Assembly: GCA_017303505.1 (NCBI GenBank) | Contig: JAFLCP010000028.1 | Coordinates: 1-61,329, forward strand | Length of the DNA stretch: 61,329 nt | Direction of reading: 5' to 3' | DNA from: Planctomycetota bacterium | GTDB lineage: Bacteria; Planctomycetota; Planctomycetia; Pirellulales; Pirellulaceae | Shown: in pieces, positions 18,832 through 26,289 of the stretch | How the letters are laid out: every line of letters starts with the position of its first letter | Numbering within the stretch: the first letter of the stretch is position 1 | Translations under genes and position numbers: made by a program | The notes under the pieces: model-generated | Seen by the model: only the letters and a program-made list of their open reading frames with translations | Databases searched by the model: none | Told to the model about the DNA's origin: nothing

Positions 18832-20128
18832 GCGGATCCACTTCCTGGGATGGTCCATGTTCGAAAAGTTGTTTGCGAATCTGGCTGCCCGTAAAATGTT
18901 CCAAACGTTCGGCAGGCGGATGCAGTTGCTCGTTGGTCAAACCAACTTCACTGGCAAAATAATTTTCCCATAGTCGATGCGATCTGACTAGATCCTGAGC
19001 CGCCATCCGCCCTTTCTCGGTCAACTTCCAGTCACTTTTTTCGACGCGAACGTAATTTCTTATCCCTAACAACCAGCGGTAGAACCAAAGATTGCGGCGA
19101 GGGAGAAGCAATTGCTTGGACAAGCTCTCTGCTGTCGCGCCCGCTTCTCCTCGTTCTTCCTGACGATAAAGCAACGCTAAAATGTCTTCGCCAGTGACAC
19201 GAACACCCCACAACCATTTCTTGCCGACTGACGATAATAGGCCCGTTTTGGGTGCGAATAGTATCGTGAGTATCAGCAACGCTCCCGCTGCAATGGTCAT
19301 CCCACCAGCCGTGCTAACACTCGAGTATCCCCAAAGCCTCGGCACGGTGATCGCACCGAAATGGCCAGCTATGGTCGCAACGATCCCCAGAACAACACTG
19401 ACAACCAACATCCTGGAAAGTCGTTCGGTTAGCAAAGCGGCAGCGGCAGGTGGGACGATCAACATGGCAACAACTAAGATGTTGCCAACACTTTCAAAGG
19501 AAGCCACTGCGGTCATTGCCACCAATGCGGCCAACAGATAATGCATCACTTTGGATGAAATGCCAAGAGAATCCGCTAGGGCGGGATCGAATGAGGTGAT
19601 CTTAAGTTGGCGATAACAGGTGACGACAAACACGACATTAACGACCAAAACAAAGGCCATGGTGAGTACTGCTCTTGGTATCTCCCAACTCCCTATTCGA
19701 TATCGATCTAAAGGAGTCAGTTCGATGGAACCATACAAGACGCAACCAGGATCCAAATCGACGGTATCCGCACTCCGTACAATCATCACCAAACCAAGAG
19801 CAAATAGCCCCGTAAAGACGACCCCAATCGCGGCTCCTTCATCGACTTTCCCGATCTGTTTTGTCCATTGAGTTAACCAACTGGTAAGCACACCGACCAC
19901 GATGGCCCCGATAAACATCAGCGAGCTTTGACGACTGCCGGTCAACAAGAACGCAGCTGCCAAGCCGGGCAAAACCGCATGCGAAATGGCGTCCCCCAGC
20001 ATACTCATCCGTCGCAACACTAAGAAGGAACCGAGGAGTGAGGCTGAAGCGGCGCAGAGAATGCCCGCCAAAATAATCCAACCATCGAGTTCCCAATAAA
20101 ATTGAAATGGAGGCAAAGACTCGTTCAT
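18791..20128 (-). CDS. Metal ABC transporter permease with C-terminal DtxR/MntR-like domain (second permease)
   Basis: 445 residues. Residues 1-285 are a TroC/MntB/ZnuB-type permease with about eight membrane segments; GDAISHAVLPGLA and SFESVGNILVVAMLIVPPAAA are family hallmarks. Residues about 305-430 are cytosolic and resemble the winged-helix plus metal-binding/dimerisation part of DtxR/MntR repressors (SLSKQLLLPRRNLWFYRWLL, then LTEKGRMAAQDLVRSHRLWE). The repressor-type metal ligands H, E and H are kept in RSHRLWENY and ERLEHF. The start overlaps the stop of the first permease as ATGA, so translation is coupled. Confidence 0.9.
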   Translation of the reverse strand: MNESLPPFQFYWELDGWIILAGILCAASASLLGSFLVLRRMSMLGDAISHAVLPGLAAAFLLTGSRQSSLMFIGAIVVGVLTSWLTQWTKQIGKVDEGAAIGVVFTGLFALGLVMIVRSADTVDLDPGCVLYGSIELTPLDRYRIGSWEIPRAVLTMAFVLVVNVVFVVTCYRQLKITSFDPALADSLGISSKVMHYLLAALVAMTAVASFESVGNILVVAMLIVPPAAAALLTERLSRMLVVSVVLGIVATIAGHFGAITVPRLWGYSSVSTAGGMTIAAGALLILTILFAPKTGLLSSVGKKWLWGVRVTGEDILALLYRQEERGEAGATAESLSKQLLLPRRNLWFYRWLLGIRNYVRVEKSDWKLTEKGRMAAQDLVRSHRLWENYFASEVGLTNEQLHPPAERLEHFTGSQIRKQLFEHGPSQEVDPHGKPIPPERDKSS

Positions 20129-21510
20129 CGTTTGCCTCCTTCAGACGGCACGCTTTCTAACGGATGTGGGCTGGGCGGAACTTTGCCATTCCATTCTTTA
20201 TCAAGCATCACCTTCAGCGATTCCATGATCTCTGGATCGAGCGCATGTTCGGTGTCATCTGCCGATCGGTCGACTCGCAGCGGATCAACGTCCGCGTACT
20301 TCATCAAATAGAGTTCCCACAAACGATGGTCATAGGTTAAGCGAGCCGCTTCCTTAAAGCCGCTGGCCGTAAATCTCGCTCGCCCCTCATCGTGAAACAA
20401 CATCAAGCCTTGAAGCTGCAGACGATACAGAGCTCGCATCATGTGACCATGTGACCATTGTCGATGTTTTTCAATCACTTCAATGGAGATCGAAACATCC
20501 GTCGGCCCCAATTTGCCGGCCTTGTCTTGCTCTCGTTCCAATTCGACCAACTCATACATATCTCGCAACAAATGCTCGCGATCATAACTTTGTCGCAATC
20601 GCCAATGCCTTCTCCAACTCCAGTAGATACCGCGCACATTACCAAAGAAGAGACTGACCAAGAAAGTTGCCACAGCGATCAACACAATAGCGGCACCTGA
20701 GGGAACACGCGGGGCGAGCGCTGATATGGTGGCTCCGACAAGACAACTAAACGTGGCTAGGGCAGCAGAAAGCGGCAACATTTTCGGTAGTTGATGAGTC
20801 CAAAAACGGGACGCCGCCGCTGGCACAACCAACAAAGCGATAATCATGATCAAACCGACAGCTTGTAACCCGACAATCGTGATGGCGACCACCAGCGACA
20901 TCAACAAGCCATCGAGCCAAAACACGGGCCAACCTTGTGAGGCCGCATAACCTTCGTCAAAACAAAGAAGCTGCATCGGACGATAAAGGAGGAGGGCAAC
21001 CAGCAGCACACAACCCGTGACGCTCGCGATTAAAACGGCATCTTCGGCAACCATGGACGCCGTCTTGCCATAGATAAAGCCTTCCAAGCCTGCCGCATGT
21101 CCTTCAGGTATCTGTTGAATGAGCGTTAACAACAGGATGCCGAGGCCAAAGAAAATGCTCAACACAATCCCCAAAGCAGCATCTTCTTTGATGCGTCGAA
21201 ATTGACGAAGCCCTAAAATCGCTAAGCCGCCAAGCAGTCCCGTTGTGGCCGCTCCGCTTAACAACAATGGCATCGATTTACCCGAACCACCGCTGGCAAC
21301 TCCGATCAAAAATGCAATACACACGCCAGGCAATGTCGCGTGACTAATGGCATCCCCCAACAAAGCTCGTTTTCGAAGCAGCAAGAAAACACCAATCACC
21401 CCCGAGGCGGCACCCAGCAAGCCGGTTCCCAACATCACCATTCGAGTGTTGTAGTCTTGCAATGTGATCACGCGGATCACTTGCAACAACAATTCGTTCC
21501 AGCTCATCAC
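20125..21510 (-). CDS. Metal ABC transporter permease with C-terminal DtxR/MntR-like domain (first permease)
   Basis: 461 residues. Residues 1-290 form the permease (RALLGDAISHATLPGVCIAF; LQAVGLIMIIALLVVPAAAS). A cytosolic part from about 300 to 461 has a winged-helix-like region (WSHGHMMRALYRLQLQGLML) and a DtxR/MntR-type metal-binding/dimerisation region with the conserved His, Glu and His in TYDHRLWELYL and DDTEHALDPE. The two permeases of the operon are paralogues and carry the same fusion, so they probably pair as a heterodimer. The start overlaps the stop of the ATPase gene as ATGA. Confidence 0.9.
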   Translation of the reverse strand: MMSWNELLLQVIRVITLQDYNTRMVMLGTGLLGAASGVIGVFLLLRKRALLGDAISHATLPGVCIAFLIGVASGGSGKSMPLLLSGAATTGLLGGLAILGLRQFRRIKEDAALGIVLSIFFGLGILLLTLIQQIPEGHAAGLEGFIYGKTASMVAEDAVLIASVTGCVLLVALLLYRPMQLLCFDEGYAASQGWPVFWLDGLLMSLVVAITIVGLQAVGLIMIIALLVVPAAASRFWTHQLPKMLPLSAALATFSCLVGATISALAPRVPSGAAIVLIAVATFLVSLFFGNVRGIYWSWRRHWRLRQSYDREHLLRDMYELVELEREQDKAGKLGPTDVSISIEVIEKHRQWSHGHMMRALYRLQLQGLMLFHDEGRARFTASGFKEAARLTYDHRLWELYLMKYADVDPLRVDRSADDTEHALDPEIMESLKVMLDKEWNGKVPPSPHPLESVPSEGGKR

Positions 21511-22295
21511 GGTGCTTCCCGATTTCGAATGGCTTCGGAGACTTGTTCTAAAATCGTGAGCTTACCTCCATACGTCTTCTGAAGATTCTCTCGATGAAAG
21601 GTTGTCTCCATGGGACCAGCCGCCACCACTCGCATGTTGAGCAGAACCAAGTAATCAAAATAATCTGGTACGGTATGCAAGTCGTGATGAACGACAATGA
21701 TTGTCTTTCCCGCTTGCTGCAGCGATCGCATGATGTGCACCAAAGCTTGCTCCGTCGAAGCATCTACCGCAGCAAAAGGTTCATCGAGCAAAAACAAATC
21801 TGCCGGCTGAATTAAAGCTCGGGCAAGAAACGTGCGTTGCTGCTGGCCGCCGGAGAGTTGACTGATTTGCCGCTGTGCGAACTCGGCCATTCCGACGCGA
21901 TCTAACGCCTCCATCGCTTGTTGTTGATGCTGCCTCGTGATTCGCCCGAACCAGCCGATTCGCCCATAAAAGCCCATCAAAACAACATCTAACACGCTTG
22001 CCGGGAAATCCCAATCGACGCTTTCACGCTGTGGCACATAGGCCACGCGATCGCGAACCTCCGCATACGGCTTACCAAATATTCGAACGGTTCCCGACAG
22101 CAACGGAATAAGGCCCATGATGGCTTTCAACATGGTACTTTTACCAGCGCCGTTAGGCCCAACCAGCCCCACCAATTTCCCCGTCGGAATGTCAAGATTC
22201 ACTTCCCATAAAACCGGCTTGCGATGGTAGGCAATCGTTACCTCGCGCATGCTCAATGGAAGTGAGTGAAGCTGACTGTTATCTGAGTTAATCAC
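21507..22295 (-). CDS. Metal ABC transporter ATP-binding protein
   Basis: The ATPase of a manganese/zinc/iron-type uptake system, 262 residues from the GTG at 22295. Walker A is GPNGAGKST, the signature is LSGGQQQR, and Walker B is LFLLDEPFAAVD followed by the switch His (IIVVHHD). The frame is open to a TTG at 22328, but the GTG overlaps the stop of the binding-protein gene (GTGA) and has a GGAG ten bases upstream, so it is preferred. It should work with the two permeases and the lipoprotein of the same operon. Confidence 0.93.
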   Translation of the reverse strand: MINSDNSQLHSLPLSMREVTIAYHRKPVLWEVNLDIPTGKLVGLVGPNGAGKSTMLKAIMGLIPLLSGTVRIFGKPYAEVRDRVAYVPQRESVDWDFPASVLDVVLMGFYGRIGWFGRITRQHQQQAMEALDRVGMAEFAQRQISQLSGGQQQRTFLARALIQPADLFLLDEPFAAVDASTEQALVHIMRSLQQAGKTIIVVHHDLHTVPDYFDYLVLLNMRVVAAGPMETTFHRENLQKTYGGKLTILEQVSEAIRNREAP

Positions 22296-23383
22296 TGCTC
22301 TGTATGCTCCGACAATTGACCCTTCCAACCACGTGGAGGAACATCACCTCCCAAAGCGCGAGCGACCGTAGTAAAGTTATGGTCCAACATTCCGATATAG
22401 GTACCTTCGTATGTGCCTGTGCTTCCCAAGGCATCAGAAAACAATTCGCCGCCGATCTTCACCTGATGCCCGCGAGCCTTAGCTCCTTGAACCACGGCAT
22501 CGATGGTATCGCGCGGCACGCTGGACTCGATGAATACCGCCGGCAGCTTTCGATCCACAATCAAATCGACGATTTCATTGACTCGTTGCAAGCCCGCTTC
22601 GGACTCGGTCGAAATCCCCTGAATCGCTTGGATCGTCAGTCCATACGCTCTTCCAAAATATTGAAACGCATCGTGGGACGTGATCAAGATACGTTGTGAT
22701 TCGGGAATGCTTGCCACAGCGTTTTGACCATATTCATGAAGGCCCGCTAACTCAGCCACTAATTCATCCTCGCGTCCTTGCACTTTGGCCGCTAACTCGG
22801 GATAGGCAAGGCAAATGGCGTCGCTCATTCGTTGCGTAGCACTGCGCCACAGCGTTACATCCATCCACACATGCGGATCGGGATGATGGTCTTCACCACC
22901 AAAGAGAACATCGTGCGGAATGTCATCGCATACGGCATACACGCGTTCGACTTCTCCCAATCGATTCAACACCGATTGCATTTTTCCTTCGAGCATCAAA
23001 CCGTTGTACAACACAACATCTGCCCGAATTAACTGCACTAAGTCGTCGCGAGTTGGTTTGTAAAGATGAGGATCGACTCCATCACCCATCAATTGAACGA
23101 CTTGGAATTCATCGCCGATCAATCGCCGTGCGATATCGGCGATCATGCCGGTGGTCGCGACTAGTATTTTCGTGCCATCCTTGCTGGGATCGCGTACTAG
23201 CTGGCGACACCCCACAACCCCCACCAAGCCAACGGCCATTCCGAGTCTTGCCAAAACAAATCGGCGGGACACGGGCGACGCAGCCGCATGGGTGGGAGCC
23301 GCAGAAACGCTCACGTCGGTGTCGACTGAGGTCTTTAAATGATGAAGATCGGAGTGAATTCTCGGCATGCCTTCTTGGACCAA
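22292..23383 (-). CDS. TroA-type metal-binding lipoprotein of an ABC importer
   Basis: 363 residues, the solute-binding protein of the metal importer. The N-terminus has a twin-arginine motif (SRRFVLA, R40-R41), a hydrophobic stretch and a lipobox VVGC with C59, so it is probably a Tat-exported lipoprotein. The likely ligands are H106 (GVDPHLY), H171 (DPHVWMD), H237 (ITSHDAF) and D317 (LFSDALG), the His-His-His-Asp set of TroA. A short His/Asp-rich loop (GGEDHHPDPH) precedes the second ligand. The metal may be Mn, Zn or Fe. The TTG at 23383 has a GGGAG nine bases upstream; an ATG at 23368 is the alternative. First gene of the operon. Confidence 0.92.
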   Translation of the reverse strand: MVQEGMPRIHSDLHHLKTSVDTDVSVSAAPTHAAASPVSRRFVLARLGMAVGLVGVVGCRQLVRDPSKDGTKILVATTGMIADIARRLIGDEFQVVQLMGDGVDPHLYKPTRDDLVQLIRADVVLYNGLMLEGKMQSVLNRLGEVERVYAVCDDIPHDVLFGGEDHHPDPHVWMDVTLWRSATQRMSDAICLAYPELAAKVQGREDELVAELAGLHEYGQNAVASIPESQRILITSHDAFQYFGRAYGLTIQAIQGISTESEAGLQRVNEIVDLIVDRKLPAVFIESSVPRDTIDAVVQGAKARGHQVKIGGELFSDALGSTGTYEGTYIGMLDHNFTTVARALGGDVPPRGWKGQLSEHTEQ

Positions 23384-23447
23384 CCGAAGCAGCTCCCAAA
23401 CAGATGATGGAATAGGTTTAGGCCTTAAATTCAGGGCCAGAGCAATG

Positions 23448-23486
23448 TTTTTGATTACCCAAAATCTTGTTTTAGGCTACCCAAAA
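23448..23486 (-). promoter_or_regulatory. Two tandem 17-bp palindromes, candidate metal-repressor operators
   Basis: TTTTTGATTACCCAAAA (23448-23464) and TTTTAGGCTACCCAAAA (23470-23486) are both imperfect palindromes of the form TTTTnGnnnnnCnAAAA. Their centres are 22 bp apart, so they face the same side of the helix. They lie 65-103 bp upstream of the first gene of the metal-uptake operon. TTAGG-type half sites with A/T ends recall DtxR/MntR-family boxes, but the match is to the general pattern only. A related TTTAGGCCTTAAA occurs nearer the gene at 23417-23429. Confidence 0.55.
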
Positions 23487-23811
23487 ACCCAAATGGCGTA
23501 AATAGGACAAGTTCGTATGCCGCCCCTTCTGGAGTCTATCGCCACCACTAAAACCCACCACAAGGAGCTATTTTACTCATTTTGAGTACATGGATTCCGT
23601 CCGGCAAAGCGCCTTTTTGCACAGAATCGGTGGCGATTTTCCCGATAAATTCGGCATAGTCCGCAAAAACGGAGCCAAACAGGTCTGGGTTGCTTGCAAT
23701 AAAAGGCGACACGGCAACGTTGGCTACGCTTCGACTTGAACTTTACGCCGCGTGCCAGATCAGGTACGCAATAGGTTCAACAACCACGAAATGGAATAAT
23801 TGGGGTGCGCG
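23487..23811. other. Rest of the divergent intergenic region
   Basis: Between the metal operon (minus) and the LpoB-like gene (plus). Apart from the palindromes nearby, I see no gene, tRNA or repeat. It should hold the promoters of both units; no confident -35/-10 pair can be named. Confidence 0.5.
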
Positions 23812-24492
23812 ATGGATCGACGCCGAGCTTTGGGATTGATGTCATTAATGGTCTTGGGAACAGGCTGCCGTGGCTACCAGTTTGCCCATGTGATTAAGCC
23901 AGACGCTCCCAACATGGTAGGGAGCCATAAAGCTGGAGCAGAAGTTTTCGATCCGTTGATCGACGAAGCGGTGGGCAAGCTACTTTCCGCAGAATGTGGT
24001 CCATCACCTGACATGCCTTCTATGGCTGCGGATGGAACACCGCTGAAGAAGACGATTTGCTTCATCGGCGTTGAAAACAAAAGCGCCGAAGATCTTGGCG
24101 ACTTCAAAGATCAGATCTATCAACAAATCGATGCCAAGATTCGCGAATCGAATACCTTTTCGGCCATCAGTCGCCGGATGGTCGATGCAGCCCTCTACGA
24201 AACCCGCCTCCGTCCTGACTCGCTCTACATCCCTGACAACATGCGGCTCTTCACGGCCGTCCTGGAACGCCAAGGTCAGCCGATGGACTATTTGATGTAC
24301 GCCACATTGACATCGGGTACAACTAAACGAAACAACAACACCCAACGCGACTATCTGTTGACTCTCGAACTGGTCAACGTCAACACGGGCGTAGCAACGT
24401 CTCAAGCCGCCGAGATTCGCAAGGGTTATCACAAGTCGAGAGCAGGGGCTTGGTGGAATTATAATCCGTTTGCATCCACCAGCGGCGAATAG
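23812..24492 (+). CDS. LpoB-like lipoprotein
   Basis: 226 residues from the ATG at 23812 (a TTG at 23800 is in frame). The N-terminus MDRRRALGLMSLMVLGTGC is a lipoprotein signal with a GTGC lipobox. The mature part matches the LpoB/penicillin-binding-protein-activator family: the ICFIGVENKSAEDLGDFKDQ stretch, the QQIDAKIRESNTFSAISRR region, and the TSGTTKRNNNTQRDYLLTLE strand pattern with a NVNTGV turn. In enterobacteria LpoB stimulates PBP1b; in distant phyla the role is not established. It is followed 44 bp later by a second lipoprotein of the COG3014 type. Confidence 0.8.
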   Translation: MDRRRALGLMSLMVLGTGCRGYQFAHVIKPDAPNMVGSHKAGAEVFDPLIDEAVGKLLSAECGPSPDMPSMAADGTPLKKTICFIGVENKSAEDLGDFKDQIYQQIDAKIRESNTFSAISRRMVDAALYETRLRPDSLYIPDNMRLFTAVLERQGQPMDYLMYATLTSGTTKRNNNTQRDYLLTLELVNVNTGVATSQAAEIRKGYHKSRAGAWWNYNPFASTSGE

Positions 24493-24536
24493 CTCGATAG
24501 GTCTTTTTTCTTCAAGTCTCTATCGGCAGTTTCATC

Positions 24537-25886
24537 ATGCATTCGAAGCGGTTAGCGATACAGCTGAGATCCTGGCCGCTGCTTTTATGCGCGGTCCTAT
24601 GCGGCTGCTCAACGCATGCCGATTTTTTGCAACAACCGCGAGACCTTTTCTATCGCAATGAGCTGAGTGAAGCAGAAAAGAAGTTTACCTCCCTGCAACG
24701 CAAAAAGCGGGAAGCGGATGTGGCGGAACTCGATTTGGCTATGATCGAATTGGTGCAAGGCCGCCCCAAAGAAGCTGAGAAACGTCTCAAAGTGTTGCGA
24801 GACCGATTTGATGAACTTGAAAAACAGTCCATCGCAGCGGGGACACTCTCTTACTTCACCGATGATCAAACTCGGGCCTATGCCGGTGAAGACTATGAAA
24901 AGATATTGCTACGACTGTTTCTCGCATTGTCCAATTTGATGCACGATGGTGGTGACGCGGAAGCCTACAGCTTGCAGATGCATGAAAAGCAAGAACAGCT
25001 TTTTCAAAAAGCGGTTGAGGACATCAGCGAAGATAAACGAACGCAAGTGAACCAAGCCTATCGCCCCTTAGCGGTTGGCTATTATTTGCGTGGCTTGTTG
25101 CGTGAACAAACTATGAACAACTATGACGATGCGGTTCGCAATTATGAAGCCGCCGTAAGTCTCAATCCGTTATGCGAGCCTCTGCGTTGGGACCTGGAGC
25201 GCGCCAAAAATGGAGTGTATTGTTCGCCCGGTCATGGTGTTTTGTATGTCTTTGCCATGGTAGGTCGCGGGCCTCATAAAATTGAAGTCGCCGAATACGC
25301 AACGAGCGATGCATTACTTATCGCCGATCGCATCGTTTCGGCAGTTGGCCCCATGTCTGTTCCACCGACACTCGCACCGATCAAGATTCCTAAAGTAGTT
25401 GTACCGCAGCAATCAATCGATTGCTTAGGTGTCTCGATTGATGGCACACGCATCGGACCGACCGCCAGCATGACGGATATCGCCACATTGGCGGAGCAAA
25501 CTTACGATGCAGCCCTGCCTAAGATCATGGCTCGAGCTGTGGCGCGGAGAGTTGTGAAGAAAGCGTCGATTTACGCCGCTAAAGACCAACTTGCGGCCAC
25601 GACTCCCTTAGCGAGTTTGGCGATGGATGCTGCGGGAGTTGCCTGGGAAGCAACCGAATCTGCCGATACACGTTGCTGGGGATTACTTCCACGCGAGATT
25701 CAAGTGCTGCGTGTGGAAGTTCCTGTCGGTCGACATCAACTTCAATTAACTCCAGTGCTCGATTCGCGATCGATGACCAAGGGCGTCAACGAAAACATTG
25801 AAATCACGGCAGGGAGAAACACTTATGTCCTCTGTTACTTCCCCGATACGCATCCTATCGGCGAATTCTTGATCAGCCATCGTTAA
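24537..25886 (+). CDS. COG3014-like lipoprotein
   Basis: 449 residues. A signal peptide ends in a lipobox with C24 (CAVLCGCSTH). Residues about 30-230 are helical with at least one TPR-like unit (LLREQTMNNYDDAVRNYEAA), preceded by long charged helices. The second half is beta-rich and resembles the C-terminal domain of COG3014 proteins, with a GPHKIEVAEYATSDAL stretch and a final domain around LRVEVPVGRHQLQLTPV. COG3014 proteins are widely found next to LpoB-like genes, as here, so the two probably form one envelope system. Molecular role unknown. Confidence 0.72.
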   Translation: MHSKRLAIQLRSWPLLLCAVLCGCSTHADFLQQPRDLFYRNELSEAEKKFTSLQRKKREADVAELDLAMIELVQGRPKEAEKRLKVLRDRFDELEKQSIAAGTLSYFTDDQTRAYAGEDYEKILLRLFLALSNLMHDGGDAEAYSLQMHEKQEQLFQKAVEDISEDKRTQVNQAYRPLAVGYYLRGLLREQTMNNYDDAVRNYEAAVSLNPLCEPLRWDLERAKNGVYCSPGHGVLYVFAMVGRGPHKIEVAEYATSDALLIADRIVSAVGPMSVPPTLAPIKIPKVVVPQQSIDCLGVSIDGTRIGPTASMTDIATLAEQTYDAALPKIMARAVARRVVKKASIYAAKDQLAATTPLASLAMDAAGVAWEATESADTRCWGLLPREIQVLRVEVPVGRHQLQLTPVLDSRSMTKGVNENIEITAGRNTYVLCYFPDTHPIGEFLISHR

Positions 25887-26289
25887 CGCAGCTCTGTAAT
25901 CGCAACTCTATCAGCACAACTCGCTCCGTTCCGCATGCGCCGTTTCGTTTTGTAATCGATTTCTTGCGATCCATTGCGAACGGATCAGCTGCACAATACA
26001 GACGCCCGAACCGTTACAAATTACCACGCCCTTGCTCGCGTCTGGTGCCGCACTTTACTTGGTACATTCCGCGGCTAGGTCCTGTCGAATTGCAGTGATT
26101 CCCCCGAGAATTTTGCTGATCGTTACAGCTTATCGATCGCGACATTGATCCTATCCAAAACCTCCAAGTCTCCCTATCCACTACTCTGCCAAAGTGCCGA
26201 TCAAACGATAGAGCGTTTGTGGTGGCCGTCGGGCCAGTGCCGACATAGTCCACCATCGCTCAGACGCTCCAGGGAGGGGATCGAATAGC
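25887..26289. other. Intergenic region without a supported gene
   Basis: 403 bp between two plus-strand genes. Short frames occur, including one on the minus strand (26014-26256), but none has a credible ribosome site or recognisable product. GGGAGGGGA just before 26290 is the ribosome site of the next gene. Nothing else seen. Confidence 0.5.

Noticed and set aside
26014-26256. 80-residue minus-strand protein
   Set aside because: No credible start or family; the composition looks non-coding.
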